From Rhodococcus sp. OK302 (GTDB lineage Bacteria; Actinomycetota; Actinomycetes; Mycobacteriales; Mycobacteriaceae): DNA of 64,000 nt. Position numbers and translations under genes: made by a program. The DNA lies in contig NZ_NPJZ01000001.1 of assembly GCF_002245895.1 (NCBI RefSeq), forward strand, positions 3,384,501 through 3,448,500, read 5' to 3'. Shown piece after piece: positions 33,536 through 44,244 of the stretch (positions are counted from its first letter, which is position 1; every line of letters begins with the position of its first letter). The notes under the pieces were generated by a model that saw nothing but the letters and a program-made list of their open reading frames with translations, was not told where the DNA came from and did no database searches.

Positions 33536-35261
33536 TCTCGTGATTCGAGGCGGGCTCGTTGTCGACGGGACCGGCGCGGCGCCGAGACAAGCGGATGTGG
33601 CCGTCGATGACGGCCACATCACTGCGGTGGGAGAGGTATCCGAGCCCGGACGCCGTGAGATCGACGCAGCGGGCATGCTCGTGACCCCAGGCTTTGTCGA
33701 TATTCACACCCACTACGACGGTCAGGTCACGTGGGACGCGCTGCTGACGCCGTCGTCGCTGCATGGGGTCACGACAGTGGTGATGGGGAACTGCGGTGTG
33801 GGATTTGCACCCGTCAAACCGGAACAACGTGACTGGCTCATCAGCCTGATGGAGGGTGTGGAGGACATCCCCGGAAGCGTGCTGGCCGAGGGGATGACGT
33901 GGAATTGGGAGTCGTTCCCCGACTACCTCGACGCGATCGACACCCCGCACGCCATCGACTTCGCTGCCCAACTTCCGCACGGCGCCCTTCGTACGTATGT
34001 GATGGGGGAGCGGGGCGGTGACCACCTCGTCCGACCGACGGACGACGAGATCGATCGGATGGGTGACCTCGTGGCAGAAGCTGTCGAGGCAGGCGCGCTC
34101 GGTTGGTCTACGTCACGTACCGCGGTGCACAAGACGTCCAACGGCGAACCGACGCCGAGCCTGACGGCGTCGCGGGATGAACTGATCGGCCTCGCCCGCG
34201 GGCTTGCCAAGGCCGGTGCCGGTGTCGTCGACTTCATCTCCGACTTCATGGAAGAACCCGCGGAGATGACATTGGTGAGCGAGATCGTCGAGGCGGCGCA
34301 GCGGCCTATGTCGGTCTCGATCGTGCAGAGTGACCGTGCACCGGACAAATGGCGTTCGCTGCTGGACGGATTGGCGGAAGTGTCTGCGCAACATAATATT
34401 CCGATCACCGGTCAAGTCGCTCCGCGAGCTGTCGGGATCATGCTCGGCTGGGAGTTGAGCTGGCATCCGTTCATGGCGTATCCCAGCTACAGCGCGTTGG
34501 CAGACCTTCCGCGAGAAGAACGTGTGAAACAGTTGCGTCGGCCGGAGGTCAAGGCAGCAATTCTTGCGGATAGCCCGGTGACGGACAGTGACTTCGTCGC
34601 GAGGCTGTCGACGCAATTCGAGCACGTCTACCTGCTCGGTGATCCGCCCAATTACGAACCGGGGCCAGGCGATTCCGTCGCCGCACTGGCCGAACGTTCC
34701 GGTGTCTCGGCCGTCGAGGTCGCCTACGACGCGATGATGGCGCAGGACGGCCGCGCCCTGCTGTATTTCCCGATGCTCAACTACGCCGGCGGAAACCTCG
34801 ACGCTGTCCGGGAGATGCTTGCCCGGCCCGATACGGTACCGGCACTCGGTGACGGCGGCGCCCATTGCGGGGCAATCTGCGACGCGAGCTTCCCGACGAC
34901 GTTGCTCACCCATTGGGGGCGTGACCATCGGAACAGCGAATCGCTGTTTCCGGTCGAGTGGTTGATCAAGCGGCACACCGTCGACACTGCCGCAGTGGTG
35001 GGGCTGCTCGATCGGGGCCAGGTGCGGCCGGGGTACCGAGCGGATCTCAACGTGATCGACTTCGATCGGCTCCAGGCGGACCATCCGGAGGTGTTGTACG
35101 ACTTGCCAACTGGTGGACGTCGTCTGATGCAGACCGCAACCGGCTATGTTGCGACGGTGGTGGCGGGTGAGGTCGTCTTCGAGGAGGGCGAGCACACCGG
35201 CGCCTTGCCAGGACGGCTTGTGCGGGGAGCCAAGACAGCTCCCGAACCAGCCGTGTCGTGA
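33528..35261 (+). CDS. D-aminoacylase-like amidohydrolase
   Basis: 577-residue metal-dependent amidohydrolase of the N-acyl-D-amino-acid deacylase group. An N-terminal [12 protein letters not shown] strand is followed by the HxH metal motif in [13 protein letters not shown]; later GDGGAHCG supplies another typical metal/catalytic region, and [12 protein letters not shown] closes the composite beta-sandwich. GTG 33528 is preferred over an upstream ATG (33489), because AAGGAG lies at 33516-33521 and the frame then overlaps the upstream stop by 8 bp. Substrates of this group are varied (N-acyl amino acids, other cyclic amides), so the reaction is not certain. It is co-transcribed with the hydrolase. 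Confidence 0.88.
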   Translation: MHDLVIRGGLVVDGTGAAPRQADVAVDDGHITAVGEVSEPGRREIDAAGMLVTPGFVDIHTHYDGQVTWDALLTPSSLHGVTTVVMGNCGVGFAPVKPEQRDWLISLMEGVEDIPGSVLAEGMTWNWESFPDYLDAIDTPHAIDFAAQLPHGALRTYVMGERGGDHLVRPTDDEIDRMGDLVAEAVEAGALGWSTSRTAVHKTSNGEPTPSLTASRDELIGLARGLAKAGAGVVDFISDFMEEPAEMTLVSEIVEAAQRPMSVSIVQSDRAPDKWRSLLDGLAEVSAQHNIPITGQVAPRAVGIMLGWELSWHPFMAYPSYSALADLPREERVKQLRRPEVKAAILADSPVTDSDFVARLSTQFEHVYLLGDPPNYEPGPGDSVAALAERSGVSAVEVAYDAMMAQDGRALLYFPMLNYAGGNLDAVREMLARPDTVPALGDGGAHCGAICDASFPTTLLTHWGRDHRNSESLFPVEWLIKRHTVDTAAVVGLLDRGQVRPGYRADLNVIDFDRLQADHPEVLYDLPTGGRRLMQTATGYVATVVAGEVVFEEGEHTGALPGRLVRGAKTAPEPAVS

Positions 35262-35304
35262 CATTCATTCCCACCTTTCACATTCTCAGCGAAAGTAGAA
35301 CTAT

Positions 35305-36918
35305 ATGAAGCGTTGTTCTCTCACCCGAGTCGCTACTGCGCTCATTGCATTGACGACGGTGACAGCACTGGTGGCAGGCTGCGCCGGAAGTGGATCGACA
35401 TCGGAGACAGACGCGTCGGACGTGACGACCGGACTCGTCGGCAATCAGGAAAGCGGTGGCGACCCGCAATCGGGAGGAACGCTGTCGTTCGCGACGTACA
35501 ACGGCGTCAGCAGTCTCGATCCGGCTGACCGGCAGGACGGCGGTGCGACCGGCGGCAACGAGATGGCTGCAATCTACGACCTACTCATGCGGTACAACCC
35601 GGAGTCCAAAGCGTTCGATCCGCAGCTCGCAAAGTCACTGGAAGCCAACGGCGACAACACAGTCTGGACCTTGAAGCTCCGTGACAATGCGAGATTCAGC
35701 GACGGTTCGGCAGTCGACGGCGCATCGGTGGTGTGGAGTATCAACCATTATCTGGAGAAGAAGGGCACTCACACCCAGGTCTGGAAGGCGAGCGTCGCCG
35801 ACGTTCAATCGCCTGATCCGTCGACGGTGGTGTTCACGCTGAAGCAGGCGTGGAACGAGTTCCCGATCATGTTCACCACCGGTCCCGGAATGATCGTCGC
35901 ACCGTCGTCGATGGCCACGGGCGTCTTCACACCGATCGGCGCCGGCCCGTTCACGGTCGAGAAGTTCGCTTCGCAAGATGAATTGGTGCTGGCCGCCAGC
36001 CCCACCTACTGGAACGGCAAGCCGAATCTGGACAAGCTGCGCTTTCCCGCGATCGTCAGTGAGCAGGCCAAGGTGGATGCTCTCCATGCCGGCGGAATTC
36101 AGGCCGCGTACCTCCGTGGTGCCGACGCAGTCCACAACGCGCTCAGCGCCGGCGACGTCGGGTACGTCTACACGGTCAACATGGGTGGCGTCGGCAACAT
36201 CAATCAGCGTGAGGGGCGGGCAGGCGCCGACGTACGGGTTCGCAAAGCGATTGTGGCAGCGTTCAATCCAGAGACTTTCAACGAGCGAGTAGAAGACGGC
36301 TACGGAATGCCCGGCAGCGACATGTTCGCGTCGTGGTCGCAGTGGCATGGATCAGTGGCCGGCAACGGCTACGACCCGGAGGCAGCCAAGCAGTATCTGG
36401 GTGAGGCAAAGGCCGACGGATACGACGGCAAACTCACCTACGTGGGCCTGAACGATCCGGCCGCGCAGAGGAGTGCGTTGGCGTTCCAAGCGATGCTGCA
36501 GGCAGTCGGTTTCACAGTCGAGATCGTCTATGCCACCAGCATCAACGACCTCGTGAAGGCCATGTACGCCAAGCATGACTACGACATCGGATATGCGGGA
36601 TTCAACGTCCTCGACGAGTCACCCTTCGTTCGGATGTACGGAAATCTTTACAGCGAATCGTCCTCGAATGTACTGGGCTACAAGAATGCGACGATGGATT
36701 TGCTGTTGGCCAAGCTGCAGAGTGCTGCATCAGACGACGACCGTAAGAAGGTGGTCGAGGAGATTCAGACCTTGGTCAACGAGACGGCTCCGATGGTGAC
36801 CGTCAACACCGGCAAGTACTTCATCCCCTGGAGCAAGAACGTCCACGGGATCACGCCCAGTGCTGACGGAATCATGCTCTTCGGAAATGCTTGGATGGCT
36901 CCGGATTCCGCATCCTAG
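35305..36918 (+). CDS. ABC transporter substrate-binding lipoprotein (peptide/nickel family 5)
   Basis: 537-residue solute-binding lipoprotein. The signal peptide ends in a lipobox (VAGC, Cys26), followed by a Ser/Thr/Asp-rich linker and the SBP family 5 domain (GGTLSFATYNGVSSLDPA near the start, RDNARFSDGSAVDGASVVWS typical). It should tether outside the membrane and bind an oligopeptide-like or other organic solute for import. It lies 43 bp after the amidohydrolase, so the two may be in one operon. No permease or ATPase gene is adjacent, so it must share or use a distant transporter. It ends at a hairpin terminator. Confidence 0.92.
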   Translation: MKRCSLTRVATALIALTTVTALVAGCAGSGSTSETDASDVTTGLVGNQESGGDPQSGGTLSFATYNGVSSLDPADRQDGGATGGNEMAAIYDLLMRYNPESKAFDPQLAKSLEANGDNTVWTLKLRDNARFSDGSAVDGASVVWSINHYLEKKGTHTQVWKASVADVQSPDPSTVVFTLKQAWNEFPIMFTTGPGMIVAPSSMATGVFTPIGAGPFTVEKFASQDELVLAASPTYWNGKPNLDKLRFPAIVSEQAKVDALHAGGIQAAYLRGADAVHNALSAGDVGYVYTVNMGGVGNINQREGRAGADVRVRKAIVAAFNPETFNERVEDGYGMPGSDMFASWSQWHGSVAGNGYDPEAAKQYLGEAKADGYDGKLTYVGLNDPAAQRSALAFQAMLQAVGFTVEIVYATSINDLVKAMYAKHDYDIGYAGFNVLDESPFVRMYGNLYSESSSNVLGYKNATMDLLLAKLQSAASDDDRKKVVEEIQTLVNETAPMVTVNTGKYFIPWSKNVHGITPSADGIMLFGNAWMAPDSAS

Positions 36919-36947
36919 TCCGGTAGTGAACTGCCGCAGATAGCCGC

Positions 36948-36976
36948 AACGGCGGGGTCGTGAAGACCCCGCCGTT
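36948..36976. terminator. Hairpin terminator between convergent genes
   Basis: A perfect 12-bp stem (36948-36959 with 36965-36976) has a 5-base loop and is GC-rich. It sits 30 bp after the binding-protein stop and 33 bp before the sulfatase stop, so it can serve both convergent genes. Confidence 0.88.
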
Positions 36977-37008
36977 CCTGGTTTTCCGCGCAGAATTGCG
37001 TGTCATCG

Positions 37009-39327
37009 CTATTGCGTGGCAGCGCCCATTTCTCTGAAGTGATCGAGCATTGTTGCCATGGCATCGGGTGCAAAGTTGCCCGGCCGGAAGGTGATTCGGC
37101 TGAATCGGCCCGAGTACGCGAACACGCCGCGGCGCAGATGCAGATCCCACGAAATCGGTGAGCGGCGCATTGCTCCCACATAGAGTCCGCTGAAGGGAAC
37201 CAGCCACGACAATTGAACGAACTGAATGTCGGTTCGCACGGACTCGCCGTCCACGAAAATGCTTGCCAGCCAACGTGCTTTGCCCGGGGCATCGATTGTC
37301 ACGCGGATTCGCTGAGTTCCGTCGCGCAGCGGCACCGGTTCGGCTGCGATCATCCGTCCCCACGCATTCTGAACGAGATGCAGTTGCCCGGCCTCGATGT
37401 AGAGCATGTATCCGCTCTCCTGGCCGCCATGTGCCAGCAGTACGCCTTCGTCGGCCGTGGTGAAATCGGTGAGCTCCGCCTCGAATTCAAATGACCGGCC
37501 GTCGATCAGCTGGCTCGCGCGGAATCGCTCGAGCGTCGGGGTTTCGGGGAGCAAGACCACATCCGTTGCGAACCGCTCATCGAGCGGATCGCGCTGGAAC
37601 CAATGCAACGGACTGCCATTCGCCATGGGAAACACCTGATTGCGTTCAGCTGCGTCCCGCCACGCAGCGATCAGTTCCTCGACCCGCTCCGGATTCTCGG
37701 CGGCGAGATTGTTGAGCTGATTGAAGTCCTCGGCTGTCTCGAACAGTTCCCAGCGATCCTGATCGAACGGGGTCATCGGCGTGCGTTGCGCGACAGCTTC
37801 CCAATCGCCGGCGTAGTAGGCGCGTTCGCCCAGGCACTCGTAGTACTGCTCGGTGTGATTGCTGACGGCGTCGTCTCGGCGCAGCAACTCCGCCATGCTC
37901 GTGCCGTCGAGGGGTCGAGCGGCGAGACCGTGACGCTCCGTGGATACCGGTAGGCCGATGAGGTCCATCAAGGTCGGCACGAGGTCCGTCACATGCGCGT
38001 ACTGGTGTCGGATGGCACCGGCAGACTCCGGCAAACCAGCCGGCCAGGACATCAGGAACGACACCTGGTGCCCGCCGCGGTAGGTACTGAACTTGTGGCG
38101 GCGGAACGGGGTGTTGGACACCGTAGCCCAACCCGACGCATATTGCGGCCAGCTTGTGGGACCACCGATCTCGTCGATACGAGGCAGCTGCTCGGCAATG
38201 CGATCAGCGTTCGTCACCACGCGTGATCGATCGAGATTGGCGAGGTGATTGAAGGCTCCGACGTCGTGCCCGCCGCCGCCGGAGGCGCCGTTATCACTCA
38301 GGAAGATGAAGATCGTGTTCTCGAGTTTGCCGAGTCGATCCAGAACGTCACGGAGCTTTCCGACGCTCTCGTCGATGGTGCCGACCATCGCTGCGAAGCC
38401 TTCCATATGGCGCGCAGCGAGCGCCTTTCCGTCGTCGGAGAGTTCGTCCCAGGCGGGGACGTCGTAACCGGCCTCTTCGCTTCGGGGAGAGAGATCGGTT
38501 TCGGGAGGAACAACCCCCAGGGATTTCTGACGTTCCAGGCGGGCTTCACGGATCGCGTCCCAACCCTGGGCGTACTTCCCCCGGAAGCGCTCCATGTCTG
38601 CAGGTTTCACGTGCATCGGCGTGTGGACCGCAGCGTGGGCGAAGTACATCATGAACGGCTTCGACGGGTCCGCAGCCTGCGTATCGGCAATCATCTGAAC
38701 GGCGCGGTCCGTCAGATCGTCGGTGAGGTAGTAGCCCTCCGGGTACTGGTCGACGTGAACCGGGTTGTTGCCCTCGTACAGCTGATGTGGGAAGTGAAGA
38801 TTGGACTGTGCTTCCAGGAATCCGTAGTACTGGTCGAAGCCCCGCTGAAGCGGCCACGAATGGCGGTTGCCCGCGGAATGCATGTCGGATTCCCGGCACA
38901 GGTGCCATTTTCCGATTGCCATGGTGGAGTAGCCGTTATCGCGAAGCATCTCCGCGACCGTGGGCTGGTTGGCCGGCAGTTCGGCAGCGTAACCGGGGAA
39001 ACCGTCGTCGACATTGGCGACGGCGCCCATACCGACGGCGTGCGAGTTGCATCCGGTCAGTAGGGAGGCCCGTGTCGGGGAGCACGTCGGAGTCACGTGA
39101 AAGTCGGTCATACGGACACCTTCACCGGCAACTGCATCCAGGTGGGGGGTCGGAATTTCCGATCCGAAGGCTCCGATGTCCGAGTAGCCCATGTCGTCGA
39201 CGAGCATCACGATGACGTTCGGTGCGCCGGCCGGGGGCGTCGGATTCTGAGGCCACGACGGTTGGGAGCTTGCGATTGATTCGGTGATGATCCCGGCGAA
39301 CTCGGGACTATTCGATTGGGCTGCCAT
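37009..39327 (-). CDS. Type I arylsulfatase (formylglycine-dependent)
   Basis: 772-residue sulfatase hydrolysing sulfate esters. The metal-binding start MLVDDMGYSDIG, the modification site CSPTR (Cys becomes formylglycine; CxPxR type) in TPTCSPTRASLLTG, and the later LSDNGASGGGG metal region are all present. The C-terminal 200 residues form an additional beta-rich domain. No clear signal peptide is seen, which suggests a cytoplasmic enzyme, as for many actinobacterial arylsulfatases. It needs a formylglycine-generating enzyme, which is not in the window. The convergent binding protein and nearby esterase/amidohydrolase suggest a scavenging block. ATG 39327 has only a weak ribosome site. Confidence 0.94.
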   Translation of the reverse strand: MAAQSNSPEFAGIITESIASSQPSWPQNPTPPAGAPNVIVMLVDDMGYSDIGAFGSEIPTPHLDAVAGEGVRMTDFHVTPTCSPTRASLLTGCNSHAVGMGAVANVDDGFPGYAAELPANQPTVAEMLRDNGYSTMAIGKWHLCRESDMHSAGNRHSWPLQRGFDQYYGFLEAQSNLHFPHQLYEGNNPVHVDQYPEGYYLTDDLTDRAVQMIADTQAADPSKPFMMYFAHAAVHTPMHVKPADMERFRGKYAQGWDAIREARLERQKSLGVVPPETDLSPRSEEAGYDVPAWDELSDDGKALAARHMEGFAAMVGTIDESVGKLRDVLDRLGKLENTIFIFLSDNGASGGGGHDVGAFNHLANLDRSRVVTNADRIAEQLPRIDEIGGPTSWPQYASGWATVSNTPFRRHKFSTYRGGHQVSFLMSWPAGLPESAGAIRHQYAHVTDLVPTLMDLIGLPVSTERHGLAARPLDGTSMAELLRRDDAVSNHTEQYYECLGERAYYAGDWEAVAQRTPMTPFDQDRWELFETAEDFNQLNNLAAENPERVEELIAAWRDAAERNQVFPMANGSPLHWFQRDPLDERFATDVVLLPETPTLERFRASQLIDGRSFEFEAELTDFTTADEGVLLAHGGQESGYMLYIEAGQLHLVQNAWGRMIAAEPVPLRDGTQRIRVTIDAPGKARWLASIFVDGESVRTDIQFVQLSWLVPFSGLYVGAMRRSPISWDLHLRRGVFAYSGRFSRITFRPGNFAPDAMATMLDHFREMGAATQ

Positions 39328-39402
39328 TCTCGAGACTGTAGAGACCAGGGGTCAGCGAGTCAGGTGTGAATTCCGTTCATCGGGAGCGAAAACGTGGTTG
39401 AG

Positions 39403-40140
39403 CTATCCGCGCAGAATTACCGTCAACACGATTGCACCGACGCACGATACGGTGACGATAAATATCGCAATCAGGTCAGCACGCTGCGGTCGTTTGGGAT
39501 ATGCGGCTATCAGGCCGGTACCGCCGCGGGCAGAGATCGCTTCACCCATCTCAGCGGATCGGCGGATTGCCACCGACATCGTGGTGGTGATCAGGTCGAT
39601 GATCGTGTTGTCGGAAGCACTGTGCACCACACCCTTCGGCCGAAGGCGCCGCGCCGCAGCGAGTGTGAGCATCTCCTCGATCAGGAGGGGGAGTGATCGG
39701 ATGCAGAGGGCTGCCGCGATTGCCCACTCGTCCACGGGGATCCGCAGGAATCGCAGCGGTCGGCCGAGCGTTGCGAGTGCGGGCGCGACATCGCTCATTG
39801 ACGTGGTCAACGCCAACATCAGTGAGGCACAGAGTAATACGATTCCGAAAGTGATGGCTCGGAGATACAGGTAGACGGCGTCGAGGCCGATCGGAAGGTT
39901 GACCAGCGCGCCGCCCAGCAACAGCAACCAGATCCACCACGGTGGCCGCGGGAATGCGGACAGTGGAACACGGCCGATGATGGCGGTGACGAGAAGCAAT
40001 CCGACGATTACTGCAATGGACGGCCATGACGGTGCGATCACCAGGACGAGGCTGATGAGAACAACGGCGATGATCTTTGTGCCTGCCCACAGCCGGTGAA
40101 TCGGCGACGTGGTGGGTACTTCCCGCAGGAGTGTGGTCAT
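39403..40140 (-). CDS. ECF transporter transmembrane subunit EcfT-like
   Basis: 245-residue integral membrane protein of the cobalt/ECF T-component family: several hydrophobic helices in the N-terminal half, followed by a cytoplasmic coupling part (EMLTLAAARRLRPKG, with the Ala-Arg-Arg signature) and a C-terminal helix. The start ATG (40138-40140) overlaps the stop of the upstream ATPase gene by 4 bp, so the two are translationally coupled. The pair resembles mycobacterial Rv2325c/Rv2326c. An ORF extending to 40212 is a longer, less likely start. Substrate unknown, probably a vitamin or metal. Confidence 0.9.
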   Translation of the reverse strand: MTTLLREVPTTSPIHRLWAGTKIIAVVLISLVLVIAPSWPSIAVIVGLLLVTAIIGRVPLSAFPRPPWWIWLLLLGGALVNLPIGLDAVYLYLRAITFGIVLLCASLMLALTTSMSDVAPALATLGRPLRFLRIPVDEWAIAAALCIRSLPLLIEEMLTLAAARRLRPKGVVHSASDNTIIDLITTTMSVAIRRSAEMGEAISARGGTGLIAAYPKRPQRADLIAIFIVTVSCVGAIVLTVILRG

Positions 40141-42170
40141 CGCTGTGCCTCTTCCATGCTGACGGGGTTTTCGGCAAGAATGCCGTCGGCAAGGTGAATT
40201 GTTCTGCTGCACACGGCGTCCATACCGTCGACGTCATGTGAGATCACGACAATGGCCGTGCCGTTGCGCCGGATCCAGGACAGGACGTTCATGATGGCCG
40301 CTCTGCCCGGCGGGTCGAGTCCGGCGAGGGGTTCGTCGAGAATGAGCAATCGGGGTTGGCGGACGAGGAGTCCGGCCAGTACGAGCCGCCGCATCTGTCC
40401 GCCGCTGAGTTGATCGATGCTGCGGCCCGCGAGGTTCCGATCGAGGCCGACCGCGTCCAGAGCCCAGGAGACCTGGGTGGTTCCGATTTCGGGTCCGCCC
40501 GCAGCTTCGATGTCTTCGGCGACGGTGCGGCGTTGGAGTTGGAGTCTCGAATGTTGGAAGGTCAGTCCCACCGAGCCGACCTCTTTGGCAATGGGCTTGT
40601 CCTCGAACAGTGCGGTGCCGGCCGTGGGAACCGTCAACCCGGCCATGATCCACGCCAGTGTCGACTTGCCGGAACCGTTGCCGCCCAAGACGAGTAGACC
40701 GTCACCGGCGCCGATAGTGAGGTTCACATCGGTCAATGCAGTCCGAGACCACGGCGTCCGATTGTTGTAGGTGTGCGAGACATTGCTGATTTCGAGAAGC
40801 GGGCGGGTGCTACGTGGCCAGGGGGCAGAGGGCGTCGTTGGTCCGGCGCCGAGCATCCAGTGCGGCTGATGCTCGATCTGACGTCCGCCGTGGAGCTGAA
40901 TTACGCGGTCGGCTCGGCGCGTATCGGCCTGATGATGCGTGACCAGAACGACCGCCATGTCGTGGCGCCGCGGGAGAGTGGCCAGCAGTTCCACCAGTTC
41001 TTCGCGGCCGGCGCGGTCGACCATCGCGGTAGCTTCGTCGGCAATGAGCAACGCAGGTTTGCGAGCGAGGGCAGCGGCAACAGCCAGACGCTGCATCTCG
41101 CCTCCCGACAGGGACGACGTTTCACGCATCGCCATACCGCCCAACCCGACTTCGGCCAGTAGTGCTTCGACGTCGGGAAGATGGTCGGGCTGCAAGCCCC
41201 ACACCACGTCGTCGGCCACTCGGGTGCCGAGGATCTGACTCTCGGGCCGTTGCAGTACAACGGCAGTTCCACCGGTGCGCCCGAGTCCCGCCGCTCCCGG
41301 TCGCACCACGATGCCGGTCGACGGTGCTCGTCCGGCAAGGAGGCGGGTCAGGGTGGATTTACCGGAACCGTTGTGGCCGACGATGGCAATGAATTCGCCG
41401 CGGTCGATCGTGAAGTTGATGTCGGTCAGGGATGCGGAGTGGGCCCCGGGGTACGTGAAACCGACGTGTTCGAGAGCGAGCGGCAAGGGGCCGATCGGCC
41501 GAGTATCGAGAGCTGATTCCAGTTGATCCTCGGTAGGAATGGCCGCCAACCGATCAAGAACCGCGCCGAGTACGAAGTACGACACAACCGTGGTGAAGAC
41601 GATGCCCAGGGTGGCAGTCGCGGCAATCCACACCCACCAGTAGTCGACGATGGTCCCGACGCTGTTTTCGATCCACTCGCCCGAGCCGATGAGGGGCGGC
41701 CACCGTTTCAGGATTGCCGCGACGCCACGTGCCGTGTAGTCCAACGAGTCCAGAATCAGATTTCGCAATGGCGAGAGAATCAACAGCAGAACGATCGAAT
41801 ACAAGGCAACAAGTGGGCCGACGACAAACGACGCCAGTAAGGCGGAGGGGAACCCGCGCCCGCGTCGTTTGACGTTGCCGATGATGCCGCCGATCAGGAC
41901 GCACAGCGCGACTGCCGACGCAGATCCTGAACCGGCTGCGACAAACGCCACGACCGTCGCCGATATGCCGGAGGCGACTACCGCGCGAAGCCGGAATCTC
42001 TGGGCAACGATTCCCATCGGCACTGCGGCAACAAAGTGAAGTGCACTAGCGAGTGGGATCACCGTTGCGATGACCGAGAGGGCGACCGTGAATCCGGCCA
42101 TCACGGCACCGGTCGCCAACTCGAGTGGACGTAGGTTGCCGGTGGTACGGACTTCGGGGCGGCTGCTCAC
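40137..42170 (-). CDS. Fused S-component and two ABC ATPases of an ECF transporter
   Basis: 677-residue protein that joins a membrane domain (about residues 1-220, several helices; DUF2232-like S component) to two ATPase domains. ATPase 1 has Walker A GHNGSGKST and signature LSGGEMQRL with Walker B LLIADEAT. ATPase 2 has Walker A GGNGSGKST, signature LSGGQMRRL and Walker B LLILDEP. This is a complete S-A-A' unit that needs only the neighbouring T subunit. M. tuberculosis Rv2326c has the same fused plan. ATG at 42170; the preceding gap to dapB is 146 bp and divergent. Substrate is not indicated. Confidence 0.92.
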   Translation of the reverse strand: MSSRPEVRTTGNLRPLELATGAVMAGFTVALSVIATVIPLASALHFVAAVPMGIVAQRFRLRAVVASGISATVVAFVAAGSGSASAVALCVLIGGIIGNVKRRGRGFPSALLASFVVGPLVALYSIVLLLILSPLRNLILDSLDYTARGVAAILKRWPPLIGSGEWIENSVGTIVDYWWVWIAATATLGIVFTTVVSYFVLGAVLDRLAAIPTEDQLESALDTRPIGPLPLALEHVGFTYPGAHSASLTDINFTIDRGEFIAIVGHNGSGKSTLTRLLAGRAPSTGIVVRPGAAGLGRTGGTAVVLQRPESQILGTRVADDVVWGLQPDHLPDVEALLAEVGLGGMAMRETSSLSGGEMQRLAVAAALARKPALLIADEATAMVDRAGREELVELLATLPRRHDMAVVLVTHHQADTRRADRVIQLHGGRQIEHQPHWMLGAGPTTPSAPWPRSTRPLLEISNVSHTYNNRTPWSRTALTDVNLTIGAGDGLLVLGGNGSGKSTLAWIMAGLTVPTAGTALFEDKPIAKEVGSVGLTFQHSRLQLQRRTVAEDIEAAGGPEIGTTQVSWALDAVGLDRNLAGRSIDQLSGGQMRRLVLAGLLVRQPRLLILDEPLAGLDPPGRAAIMNVLSWIRRNGTAIVVISHDVDGMDAVCSRTIHLADGILAENPVSMEEAQR

Positions 42171-42253
42171 CGACTCCAGTGTGCCAGTTGTGTCGAAATT
42201 GCTGAGTTGTCGAAACTACAGAGGTGATGAAACTCCCGTCCCACTGATGGTGA

Positions 42254-43566
<1,313 letters not shown>

Positions 43567-43571
43567 CTGAA

Positions 43572-44225
43572 CTACTCCGGAATCGTGTAAGGCGAAGCGG
43601 GATCCGGAGTAGTGGGGTCGAACGGTGGCGGGTTGTCCGGGTCGAAGCTCGACGGCGGCACCGAACAGGTCGCCCCCACCTCGGGGTATGTAGAGGGGTT
43701 GAGTCGCAACGCCGAGATGAAGTGGTCGATCCGAGGATCGTCTGATTTATCGAGCTTCAACTGATGGCCCCACGACTGCAATGAGATCGGGGAGTCGAGC
43801 GTCGGATACGGGGACATCAGTGTGTAGCCGACTCCGCTGACGCGCTGCCCGAGTCGCTCGACGTCCTGATCCGACACCAAGTCCGGGTTGTAGGTAATCC
43901 ACACGGCACCGTGTTCGAGTGAGTGAACAGCATTCTCGGTTCGGATCGCTTTGGGGTAGACAATTCCCGTGCACTTTGCCCATACCGAATCGTGCTGACC
44001 ACCGAACGGTGGTGAATATGTGTAGGCCACACGCTCATTGGGACCGACATGAAGCGCCGCCGGGTATTCGACAAACGTGACTCCGTCGATGGTTTCCGAA
44101 GGATCGGAGTTCTCGCGGCTCGGCACAAGCGGATCCGGAACCGGCGTTCCCTGGATCGGCTGCGCGCAACCAGTCATGCCGACTACTGCAGCTACAGCGA
44201 CGATTGCCCGAATTCGTGTGTTCAC
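43572..44225 (-). CDS. DUF3105 lipoprotein
   Basis: 217-residue protein with a short signal peptide and lipobox-like MTGC (Cys20), so it should be a lipoprotein on the outer face of the membrane. The main part has the DUF3105 features: HVGPNERVAYTYSPPFGGQH and NAVHSLEHGAVWITYNP, with several His residues. The C-terminus is Pro/Asp-rich. Function unknown. GTG 44225 is chosen from the signal-peptide pattern; no ribosome site is well placed, and a longer in-frame start exists at 44375. It is convergent with, and only 5 bp from, the upstream membrane gene. Confidence 0.82.
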   Translation of the reverse strand: MNTRIRAIVAVAAVVGMTGCAQPIQGTPVPDPLVPSRENSDPSETIDGVTFVEYPAALHVGPNERVAYTYSPPFGGQHDSVWAKCTGIVYPKAIRTENAVHSLEHGAVWITYNPDLVSDQDVERLGQRVSGVGYTLMSPYPTLDSPISLQSWGHQLKLDKSDDPRIDHFISALRLNPSTYPEVGATCSVPPSSFDPDNPPPFDPTTPDPASPYTIPE

Positions 44226-44244
44226 TCCGCGATGATAGCGGCAG

